This document shows positions 1 through 5,582 of a stretch of DNA of 13,698 nt, in pieces. Position 1 is the stretch's first letter, and each line of letters starts with the position of its first letter. A program made the translations under genes and the position numbers. Below the pieces are notes generated by a model. It worked only from the letters and a program-made list of their open reading frames with translations. It was not told where the DNA came from and searched no databases. This DNA is from DATLBA01 sp035527275 (GTDB lineage Bacteria; Planctomycetota; Phycisphaerae; FEN-1346). The stretch covers positions 1 through 13,698 of the forward strand of contig DATLBA010000112.1 in the NCBI GenBank assembly GCA_035527275.1, in the 5' to 3' direction.

Positions 1-2216
1 CCGGCGGCAACGAAGATGGCGTTGAACCCCTCGGCTCGGAGTTCCTGGAGGTTCTCAATTCGGCGGCCCGTGACGATCTGGACGCCGGCCCTCCGGATGT
101 ACTCGATGTCCCGCCCGAGCGCTTCGGGCGGCAGACGATACCGCGGGATCCCGACTGCCAGCATCCCGCCCACCCGGTCGAGGGCCTCGAAAACCGTGAC
201 GTCGCGGCCGGCCAGGGCGAGAAAATACGCCGCCGTCAGACCCGCCGGCCCCGAGCCGATCACCGCCACCTTCCCACGCCGCGGGCCCTGCCACTGGGGC
301 GGCGAGCCGGAGTCCTTCACGCGGTCCGTCACGAATCGCTTCAGGTGCCGGATCGCCACCGGCTCGTCCACGTCGCCGCGCCGGCAGAACAGTTCGCACG
401 GATGGTGGCACGCCCGGCCGCAGACGCTTGCGAACGGATTCCGCCGGCGAATGACTTCCAGCGCATCGGCGAAACGCCCTTCGGCCACCAGGGCCACATA
501 CTCCGGAACGTTGACGTGGGCCGGGCACGCGTCCGAACACGAAATCGGCGCCATCTTTTCGCACGCGTGTGACGGGCACCGCTTTTCGATGATGTGCGCT
601 TCATACTCGTCGCGGAAGTGACGCAGCGTCGAAAGAACGGGGTTCGGCGCCGTTTGCCCCAGGCCGCAGAGCGACGTTTCCTTGATCGTTGCGCCAAGCG
701 TTTCCAGAAGATCCAGGTCCTCCATCTGCCCCTCGCCGCCGGTGATCCGCTCCAGGATTTCCAGCATCCGCCGGGTGCCGATGCGGCACGGAATGCACTT
801 GCCGCACGATTCTTTCTCGCAGAAGTCGGTGAAGAACCGCGCGATGTCCACCATGCAGGTGGCCTCGTCCATGACGATCAGGCCGCCGGAGCCCATGATG
901 GCGCCGACTTCCTTCACGGAGTCGTAGTCGATAGGCAGGTCGAGGTACCGGGCCGGGACGCATCCGCCGGACGGCCCGCCGATCTGGGCAGCCTTGAACT
1001 TTCGCCCGCGCGGAATGCCGCCGCCGATGTCGAAGATGATTTGCCGGAGCGTCGCTCCCATCGGCACCTCGACCAGGCCCGTGCTCCGGACCTTGCCGGC
1101 AAGGGCGAAGATCTTGGTCCCTTTCGAGCCGTCGGTTCCGACGCTCGCGTAGGCCTCGGCCCCGAGTTCGAGGATTCGCGGGACGTTGGCCCACGTCTCG
1201 ACGTTGTTGATGTTGGTGGGCTTGCCCCAGAGGCCGCTCGTGGCGGGGAAGGGCGGCCGGGGGCGCGGCATACCGCGCGCGCCCTCAACCGAGGCGATCA
1301 GGGCCGTCTCTTCGCCGCAGACGAAAGCGCCGGCGCCCTGGCGGATCTCGATGTCAAAGTTGAAGCCCGTCCCGAGAATGTTCTTGCCCAAGAGGCCCGC
1401 CTCGCGCGCCTGCGAGAGCGCGATCTTCGTATGCTCGATCGCGATCGGGTACTCGGCCCGGACGTAGATGACACCGTGGGAGGAACCGATGGCCAGCGCC
1501 CCGATGATCATCCCTTCGATCACCAGGTGCGGGTCGCCTTCGAGCAGTGCCCGGTCCATGAACGCGCCCGGGTCGCCCTCGTCGGCGTTGCAGATGACGT
1601 ATTTCGGTTCTCCCGCCGAGGCGCGGGCAAACTGCCACTTGCGCCCCGTCGGGAATCCCGCACCGCCGCGGCCTCGGAGCCCGGAACGGATGACTTCGTC
1701 AATCACGTCCTCCGGGCGGCGGGACGAGAAGACCTCGGCCGCCGAACCGTAAGCGCCGTGGGCGACGGCGTCCTCAAGGCTCTTCGGGTCCACGACACCA
1801 CAGTTCTTCAGAACTCGCCGTGTCTGATGCTTATAGAACGGGATGCTCTTCTGGCGTGCGACCGTCCGGCCACCGGCGGACCAGCAGAGGCGGCGGACGG
1901 CCTTGCCGCCCAGCACCGTCCGTTCGATGATCTCCGGCACGTCGGTGGGCGTGACACCCTGGTAGAAGATCCCCTTCGGATCGATCACGACGGTCACCGC
2001 CCCCGCGCAAAGGCCGTGGCAGCCAACGCGGACGATGCGGACGCGGTCCGACAGGCCGCGCCGGGCGATCTCGGCGTCGAAGGTCTCGCAGACCTCCAGC
2101 GCGCCGAGGGCGCGGCAGCCGGTTGAGCAGACGCGGACGGTTGCTTCCGGCCTGGGTTGGGATTCCAGAGCCCGCCGCCACATCTTCAACGCGTCAACCG
2201 ATTCCAAGTGTTTCAC
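1..2216 (-). CDS. nuoF: NuoF/HydB-type NAD(P)H-flavin subunit fused to a GltD/NfnB-like FAD domain (partial, runs off left edge)
   Basis: I read one uninterrupted frame of 738 codons from 2216 to the window edge. Residues 1-100 form a thioredoxin-like [2Fe-2S] domain with C30, C34, C66 and C70. The FMN/NADH-binding core follows, with GLRGRGGAGFPTGRKW at 179-194 and NADEGDPGAF near 210-219. The SLBB-like region and the [4Fe-4S] site C471, C474, C477 and C517 come next. From about 555 the chain continues into a GltD/DPYD-type N-terminal Fe-S region (C560, C564 and further Cys) and an FAD Rossmann motif GSGPAG at 654-659. By family knowledge such proteins pass electrons between NAD(P)H and Fe-S or flavin partners in the cytoplasm. 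The GTG start overlaps the nuoE stop (GTGA), with AGGA ten bases upstream, so translation is probably coupled. HydB normally ends in ferredoxin-like clusters; here a GltD-like module takes that place. The catalytic partner (hydrogenase, formate dehydrogenase or other) is not visible, so substrate and any bifurcation are inference. Confidence 0.93.
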   Translation of the reverse strand, partial: MKHLESVDALKMWRRALESQPRPEATVRVCSTGCRALGALEVCETFDAEIARRGLSDRVRIVRVGCHGLCAGAVTVVIDPKGIFYQGVTPTDVPEIIERTVLGGKAVRRLCWSAGGRTVARQKSIPFYKHQTRRVLKNCGVVDPKSLEDAVAHGAYGSAAEVFSSRRPEDVIDEVIRSGLRGRGGAGFPTGRKWQFARASAGEPKYVICNADEGDPGAFMDRALLEGDPHLVIEGMIIGALAIGSSHGVIYVRAEYPIAIEHTKIALSQAREAGLLGKNILGTGFNFDIEIRQGAGAFVCGEETALIASVEGARGMPRPRPPFPATSGLWGKPTNINNVETWANVPRILELGAEAYASVGTDGSKGTKIFALAGKVRSTGLVEVPMGATLRQIIFDIGGGIPRGRKFKAAQIGGPSGGCVPARYLDLPIDYDSVKEVGAIMGSGGLIVMDEATCMVDIARFFTDFCEKESCGKCIPCRIGTRRMLEILERITGGEGQMEDLDLLETLGATIKETSLCGLGQTAPNPVLSTLRHFRDEYEAHIIEKRCPSHACEKMAPISCSDACPAHVNVPEYVALVAEGRFADALEVIRRRNPFASVCGRACHHPCELFCRRGDVDEPVAIRHLKRFVTDRVKDSGSPPQWQGPRRGKVAVIGSGPAGLTAAYFLALAGRDVTVFEALDRVGGMLAVGIPRYRLPPEALGRDIEYIRRAGVQIVTGRRIENLQELRAEGFNAIFVAA

Positions 2217-2737
2217 GCGTGCTTGGTCCTGTAGGTCCTGAGAATGCTCTGGATTTGCTGAGGCGTCAGGCGACCGTAATACGTGTTGTCAATCATCATC
2301 ACGGGAGCAAGGAAACACGTGCCCAGGCATGCCACCGTCTCGAGGTAGAAAAGCATGTCGGGCGTCGTTTCGCCCTCCTCGATGCCAAGTTCGCGTTGGA
2401 TGGCATCGAGGATGCGGCCAGCCCCCTTAACGTGGCAGGCTGTCCCGCGGCAACAGCGGACGGTGTGGCGGCCGCGCGGCTCCGTGTAGAACTGGGCGTA
2501 GAAGGAGACAACGCCGTAGATGCGGCTCAGGTGAATGCGCGTCCGCCGGCTGATTTCGCGGAGGGCCGTCGGCGGCAGGTATCCGAAATGGTCCTGTACA
2601 TCCTGCAGCACGCCGATCAGGTTGGAATCGAGAGAGACACCGAGTTCGTCGAGCACGGCGGCAATCTCGGCATCGGGTGGAGGCGGCGGCAGACTGCGCC
2701 GCCGCTGCCTGAGCACAGACTGTGACGTTTTCGTCAT
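2213..2737 (-). CDS. nuoE: NuoE/HydC-type [2Fe-2S] subunit
   Basis: This 174-residue protein has the usual size for the 24-kDa NuoE subunit. It carries the cluster ligands in family spacing: C96-x4-C101 (CRGTAC) and C137-x3-C141 (CLGTC), followed by APVMMIDNTYYG, typical of soluble NuoE/HydC. The N-terminal helical part contains FGYLPPTALREIS and IYGVVSFYAQF, both family hallmarks. It carries electrons between the NuoF flavin and partner Fe-S clusters. The ATG at 2737 is preferred over a longer frame reaching 2878 because AAAGG lies a suitable distance upstream, the extension is Arg/Pro-rich with no family similarity, and the extension would cover the promoter. It is the first gene of a two-gene visible operon, and its stop overlaps the GTG of the NuoF-GltD fusion. 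Gene order matches hydC-hydB and nuoE-nuoF. Confidence 0.95.
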   Translation of the reverse strand: MTKTSQSVLRQRRRSLPPPPPDAEIAAVLDELGVSLDSNLIGVLQDVQDHFGYLPPTALREISRRTRIHLSRIYGVVSFYAQFYTEPRGRHTVRCCRGTACHVKGAGRILDAIQRELGIEEGETTPDMLFYLETVACLGTCFLAPVMMIDNTYYGRLTPQQIQSILRTYRTKHA

Positions 2738-2779
2738 TGAGCAACCTTTGCCCGCAGGAACTGTGCTAGGCGTCGCCCA

Positions 2780-2808
2780 AGTATAGGAATTGGGTCGTGG
2801 CAGGGCAA
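2780..2808 (-). promoter_or_regulatory. sigma70-like promoter of nuoE-nuoF
   Basis: On the minus strand TTGCCC (2803-2808) and TATACT (2780-2785) are separated by exactly 17 bases. The expected start is about 35 bases before the nuoE ATG. This is by inspection only; the -10 box matches 5 of 6 consensus bases. Confidence 0.5.
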
Positions 2809-2834
2809 GGCATGAATGCAAACGCGGAGATCGG

Positions 2835-2851
2835 GGAACCGGAGCGGTTCC
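2835..2851 (-). terminator. GC hairpin after the STAS gene, possible weak terminator
   Basis: A perfect 7-bp inverted repeat, GGAACCG / CGGTTCC with a 3-base loop, lies about 37 bases beyond the STAS stop and before the nuoE promoter. There is no U-tract, so it may be a stabilising hairpin or part of a Rho-type end rather than a classical intrinsic terminator. Confidence 0.35.
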
Positions 2852-2887
2852 GCAACGGCGGCGGTGTCCGAGCGCCACTGCCCGCCT

Positions 2888-3214
2888 TCATTTGATCGCG
2901 GACGCCACGTCCGGGAAGACCTCAAAGAGGTGATCGAGGCGAGTCGTTTCCAGCACCTGCCGCACAGACGCCTGAGGGTGGGCCAGGTGAACGAAGCCGC
3001 CCCGGGCGCGAGCCTTCAGAAACGCGCGAACCAGCACGCCGAGCGCGTCAGAGCAGATAAAATCGGTCTCCGAGAGGTCGCAGACGATTCGCGTCTTGCC
3101 GGCCTCGACGGCGCCCAGGAGCGCTTCACGCAGGGTGGCCGAGGCGTTCACATCGGCCGACCCGACGATGGCCACGACGTGGCACGGCCCTTCCTCTCGC
3201 ACACGGGTTTCCAT
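2888..3214 (-). CDS. STAS-domain anti-sigma factor antagonist (SpoIIAA/RsbV-like)
   Basis: The 108-residue protein has single-STAS-domain length and pattern: a beta strand VVAIVGSADV, the helix SATLREALLGAV, the strand TRIVCDLSETDFI, then CSDALGVLVRAF, and a C-terminal strand/helix region. In the family this protein binds an anti-sigma kinase and frees a sigma factor when unphosphorylated. The ATG at 3214 has a strong AGGAGGG a few bases upstream and lies 14 bases after the stop of the upstream kinase gene, so the two form an operon. The segment that usually reads D-S-S-G-L-G is I53-C54-S55-D56-A57-L58-G59. By my alignment the usual phosphoserine position is Asp, with a Ser next to it. The target sigma factor is not in the window. 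Confidence 0.88.
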   Translation of the reverse strand: METRVREEGPCHVVAIVGSADVNASATLREALLGAVEAGKTRIVCDLSETDFICSDALGVLVRAFLKARARGGFVHLAHPQASVRQVLETTRLDHLFEVFPDVASAIK

Positions 3215-3228
3215 CGCACCCTCCTGTT

Positions 3229-3681
3229 TCACCGACGCGGCCCGCAGCCGGTGCGGCACTTGACCATGTGCACTTCGTTGCCCACCGGTGAAAAGGTGAC
3301 TTCGTCCATGTAGGACCGCATCAGCATGATGCCGCGCCCGCAGGGGCGCCTCAGGTTCTCGTCGGCAGTAGGATCCGGCACGCTGGCCGGATCGAAGCCG
3401 GCTCCCTCGTCGGCGACGCGGATTTCGACCCGCTCGGGCGACACGCGATACGCCAGCCGCACACGCTTGGCTGGGTCCATCCGGTTGCCGTGCCTCATCG
3501 CGTTAATCACCGATTCCTCGAAGGCCAGTCGCACGGCAAAGTGGCAGTCCTCCCCGTAGCCGCACTCGTCCACCTCGGCAAGCAAGTCGCGTTCGGCGGC
3601 GCGGATCGCTTCCAGGCGGGTGGGCAGAACCTTTTCGGTCCAGCCGGAGGCATCGGCGTTGTCGATGCGGCAATGGGCCAC
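3229..3681 (-). CDS. RsbW/SpoIIAB-type ATP-binding anti-sigma regulatory kinase
   Basis: This is a GHKL-fold ATPase of about 150 residues. The N-box is EESVINAMRHGN (E56, N60), the G1 box DEGAGF (D91 to F96) and the G2 box GRGIMLM (115-121), all as in HATPase_c_2 proteins. Members bind a sigma factor or other partner and phosphorylate a STAS antagonist, and the next gene encodes a STAS protein, so a partner-switching module is likely. No in-frame ATG exists. I chose the GTG at 3681, preceded by GGAG ten bases upstream. A GTG at 3726 would add 15 Arg-rich residues and lacks a clear ribosome site, but it cannot be excluded. The ATP-binding boxes look intact. Confidence 0.87.
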   Translation of the reverse strand: MAHCRIDNADASGWTEKVLPTRLEAIRAAERDLLAEVDECGYGEDCHFAVRLAFEESVINAMRHGNRMDPAKRVRLAYRVSPERVEIRVADEGAGFDPASVPDPTADENLRRPCGRGIMLMRSYMDEVTFSPVGNEVHMVKCRTGCGPRR

Positions 3682-3761
3682 GCTTTGGGGTCTCCGCCGC
3701 AGGGCCCGGCGCGGTCCCGCTTTCACAAGCCGGGAAACCGGAAGCTCGCGGCATTGGCACG

Positions 3762-3790
3762 ATCATATCGGCCATACCGGGCGAAATCAA
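3762..3790 (-). promoter_or_regulatory. sigma70-like promoter of the kinase-STAS operon
   Basis: TTGATT (3785-3790) and TATGAT (3762-3767) on the minus strand are 17 bases apart. The -10 matches 5 of 6 and the -35 4 of 6. The predicted start near 3755 gives a short leader to either candidate GTG start. Confidence 0.5.
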
Positions 3791-3889
3791 GGTTGGCGGC
3801 GGGGCACGTGCGCAGCGCCTCCAACTAGCCGCGAGCGTCCAAGCGAGCGGCACACTCCACGGGGCGCCGCCCGTGGGCGATTGGCACAC

Positions 3890-3913
3890 ACATATTGCGA
3901 AAGGGCGATATGT
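3890..3913. repeat. 9-bp stem hairpin
   Basis: ACATATTGC and GCGATATGT pair over 9 positions (one G-T wobble) around a 6-base loop GAAAGG. There is no U-tract after it on either strand, so it is structural or a repeat remnant rather than an obvious terminator. Confidence 0.5.
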
Positions 3914-4245
3914 TGGCGGGCGATTTTGGGTGAAATTTGGGGCGATTCGGCCGATTTCGGAGGGCGAATCGGGCCTGGCGCTAGCGCCAAGGGGGTTTGG
4001 GGGCCGAAATGATAAGATGGGTAAGGCCGAATTGGGCGCTTTTTTCGACTTTTTTCGCGTTTTTGGTCGGAATTGGGCCCGAATTGGTGCTTTTTGACCC
4101 CCTTTTTGGCCCCTACGCATGCCGATGTGATGATGCGTCCGCGGGCGCGTTTCCGCCTTTCCCATCGGCCCTGCTCCATGCGTCCGTCGGCCCCAGACTG
4201 CCAAAATGGCAGTGGAAAGCGGGGGACGAAACGGCACAGCCTTCA

Positions 4246-4272
4246 ACGCAGAGGACGCTGAGGACGCAGAGG
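4246..4272. repeat. three tandem copies of a 9-base unit
   Basis: ACGCAGAGG, ACGCTGAGG and ACGCAGAGG follow one another without gaps. The unit resembles a dispersed bacterial intergenic repeat that I recall from planctomycete and metagenome sequences; that link is from memory. Confidence 0.6.
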
Positions 4273-4396
4273 GGAGTGGGGGGAAGAAAGTGCAGAATGC
4301 AAAACGAACGACGGACCCGGCGTCGTCCCGGCGCGCCGGGACTATGCCGTGGCAAGCAAGACGGCGGGGAAGCCTTGGACTTGGAACTGCCGTCAA

Positions 4397-4470
4397 CGCG
4401 GCGGGGGAAAAGCAGGACGGGTGGACGGAAATCGGAAAAGCGAAAGCAGTGTGGTGTTCCCCGAATTCCC
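4397..4470 (+). repeat. dispersed repeat, copy 1 (two modules)
   Basis: Module A (4397-4424, a G-run followed by GAAAAGCAGGA) and module B (4426-4470) both recur downstream at 5290-5318 and 5390-5434. The module B copies match at 39 of 45 positions by hand count. In copy 1 the modules are adjacent. Confidence 0.7.
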
Positions 4471-4486
4471 GGAAAAAGTAGAATGC

Positions 4487-4529
4487 CCCCTTTTCCCCCC
4501 GCAGGCCGGGGCCGAAGCCGGGAAAGGGG
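4487..4529. repeat. imperfect inverted repeat (REP-like hairpin)
   Basis: CCCCTTTTCCC (4487-4497) faces GGGAAAGGGG (4520-4529), with a single extra T in one arm and a GGCCGGGGCC core in the loop. It lies between repeat module B and the promoter of the membrane-protein gene. Confidence 0.45.
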
Positions 4530-4568
4530 AGATAAGTTCTATGTCACCGGAATTACCGGGATTAAGTA

Positions 4569-4597
4569 TTGTGTCCCCGAACTCTCCTAGATACAAT
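4569..4597 (+). promoter_or_regulatory. possible promoter of the membrane-protein gene
   Basis: TTGTGT (4569-4574) and TACAAT (4592-4597) are 17 bases apart. The -10 matches 5 of 6, the -35 only about half. The -35 lies in a copy of the degenerate GTGTCCCCGAA repeat motif, so the repeat may have supplied part of the promoter. Confidence 0.4.
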
Positions 4598-4641
4598 TTA
4601 TCTTCAGTAGCACAGAAACGGCGCATCTCGGGTTCGTGGTG

Positions 4642-5235
4642 ATGGAAGAACCGACCATGCGACAGATTGACAATGGCCATTTAACAGACGCTTACGGTGT
4701 CCCCTTTCCGAAGCGGCTGACGTGGAAAGAGCGGTGGAAAGCGGCTTCGTCTTGTGCGAAGACGGTCGTACTACTATTGGTTGCGTTCATCGCGGGTATG
4801 GCGACCCTGATCGCAAACCTGCAAGCCGTACAAGATTTCTTTCGCAGCCCGCCCTCGCCGCCGGACGTCCCGCCCATTGTTGTGGAAATCACGAACAGCA
4901 GTGATCATCCGGTAGATATCATCACACGAGGCGACTTTATCCTTTGGCTTCCAGGGCCGGGTGCGCGGCATGCTTTCGGGAAGTACGAGTTCCGCAAACT
5001 GGACGGCTCACAGATTGACACGGGGCTCGTCACCATCGAGCCTGATGCCAAACCTCGGCTCCTCGCGCAGGTCTTGGATGAGGCTTTATATGCAATGGTG
5101 TTCGAGCGGGCTGATTGCGATATCAGTTTCATGGTTCATAGGTCCACGGGGGGCCACCAAACCACGGATGATATGCCATTCGCAGCAGGCGCGGTTGAGA
5201 AGCACTTTCTGACTGTCGATGTTGGCGCCGATTAG
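4642..5235 (+). CDS. single-pass membrane protein of unknown family
   Basis: I do not recognise this 197-residue protein. The N-terminal 40 residues are charged (KERWKAASSCAK before the membrane), followed by one hydrophobic helix at about 41-61. A proline-rich linker (about 69-78, RSPPSPPDVPP) leads to a C-terminal part of about 115 residues that looks beta-rich (IVVEITNSSDHPVDII, FILWLPGPG). The positive-inside rule suggests N-in and the C-terminal part outside. There is no signal peptidase site and no lipobox. Start choice is uncertain: GTG codons at 4636 and 4639, ATG at 4642, or ATG at 4657, which has GGAAGA upstream. GC content is lower than the flanking housekeeping genes and related repeats lie on both sides, suggesting acquired DNA. 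It may act with the ParB-like/methyltransferase pair downstream, but a 347-base gap separates them. Confidence 0.75.
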   Translation: MEEPTMRQIDNGHLTDAYGVPFPKRLTWKERWKAASSCAKTVVLLLVAFIAGMATLIANLQAVQDFFRSPPSPPDVPPIVVEITNSSDHPVDIITRGDFILWLPGPGARHAFGKYEFRKLDGSQIDTGLVTIEPDAKPRLLAQVLDEALYAMVFERADCDISFMVHRSTGGHQTTDDMPFAAGAVEKHFLTVDVGAD

Positions 5236-5289
5236 TCTTGGAAGAACTGTTACTTCGTAGGCGGGACAAGTTTGCGATTTGCAATTAAT

Positions 5290-5434
5290 GCGGCGGGGGG
5301 AAAAGCAGAATAGGGTGGCCCCTTCGACTCGCTGCGCTTCGCTCAGGACAAGCGGGCAAGCGGCAGAGGGGCGGAAATGCCAGTGTCGCCGGAAATCGGA
5401 AAAACGAAATCAGTATTGCGTCCCCCGAATTCCC
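5290..5434 (+). repeat. dispersed repeat, copy 2, split by an insert
   Basis: This contains module A (5290-5318) and module B (5390-5434), matching 4397-4424 and 4426-4470. Here the modules are about 70 bases apart rather than adjacent, because another short repeat (5321-5352) and adjoining sequence sit between them. This nested arrangement suggests successive insertions. Confidence 0.65.
5321..5352. repeat. TTCGACT..GCTCAGGACAAG-type short repeat
   Basis: This copy begins CCTTCGACTCGCTGCG and ends GCTCAGGACAAG. A shorter relative, CTTCGACTGCGCTCAGG, occurs at 8243-8259 over the stop codon of the flavoprotein gene. I recall such elements as common in GC-rich metagenomic bacteria. Confidence 0.5.
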
Positions 5435-5459
5435 TGCGGCGTGGAATCTGTTTCACGGA

Positions 5460-5487
5460 TTGCCTGTTTTGTACTTGCCAATCTAAT
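5460..5487 (+). promoter_or_regulatory. possible promoter of the parB-like/dam operon
   Basis: TTGCCT (5460-5465) and TCTAAT (5482-5487) are 16 bases apart, with 4 of 6 and 5 of 6 consensus matches. The -10 lies inside a perfect dyad (5477-5491). The leader to the ATG would be about 90 bases. Confidence 0.35.
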
Positions 5488-5537
5488 TGGCTCAGGCTAG
5501 GGTGTGTGGAGGCTTTGCGTGACTTAACAATTCACGC
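5477..5537. promoter_or_regulatory. two operator-like dyads before the ParB-like gene
   Basis: GCCAAT-CTA-ATTGGC (5477-5491) is a perfect 15-base dyad overlapping the putative -10. GCGTGA-N9-TCACGC (5517-5537) is a second perfect-armed dyad about 25 bases downstream. Their placement suits repression, possibly self-regulation by the ParB-like protein, which appears to have an HTH region. This is inference from symmetry only. Confidence 0.4.
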
Positions 5538-5545
5538 TTGGAAGA

Positions 5546-5560
5546 GGCGGCGAAGCCGCC
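5546..5560 (+). promoter_or_regulatory. hairpin just upstream of the ribosome site
   Basis: GGCGGC-GAA-GCCGCC forms a 6-bp stem with a 3-base loop, ending about 8 bases before the GGTGGGGG ribosome site of the ParB-like gene. It could modulate translation or be a repeat remnant. Confidence 0.35.
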
Positions 5561-5582
5561 AACCCAAGGTGGGGGAACGTCT

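Larger units (their letters stand above)
3791..4641. other. 851-base gene-free, repeat-rich stretch
   Basis: I see no convincing gene here. The long open frame on the minus strand reads as low-complexity Pro/Arg/Ser sequence. The stretch holds a hairpin (3890-3913), AATT/GGGC-rich runs with T-tracts (about 3908-4110) around a 14-base palindrome TGGCGCTAGCGCCA (3976-3989), a 9-base tandem repeat (4246-4272), dispersed-repeat modules (4397-4560) and a promoter (4569-4597). It looks like a landing or decay zone for small non-autonomous repeats. Confidence 0.7.
5236..5582. other. 347-base gap with repeats and the parB-dam regulatory region
   Basis: No gene is seen. The first two thirds carry repeat module A (5290-5318), an inserted TTCGACT..GCTCAGG element (5321-5352) and repeat module B (5390-5434). 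The last 120 bases hold a possible promoter, two dyads and a hairpin leading to the ribosome site of the ParB-like gene. Confidence 0.65.

Noticed and set aside
594..2126. A 510-codon open frame on the plus strand
   Set aside because: It lies antisense to the NuoF-GltD gene, which has clear cofactor motifs in frame. The plus-strand product is Arg/Ala/Asp-rich without family features and is a by-product of GC-rich codon use.
3503..4396. A 297-codon minus-strand frame upstream of the kinase gene
   Set aside because: It overlaps the kinase gene in another frame, crosses the promoter and repeat block, and has a low-complexity Pro/Ser/Arg composition typical of repeat-derived false proteins.
5477..5560. 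CRISPR-like or parS-array interpretation of the dyads
   Set aside because: Each dyad has a different sequence and there is no regular spacing, so it is neither a CRISPR array nor an iteron or parS cluster.
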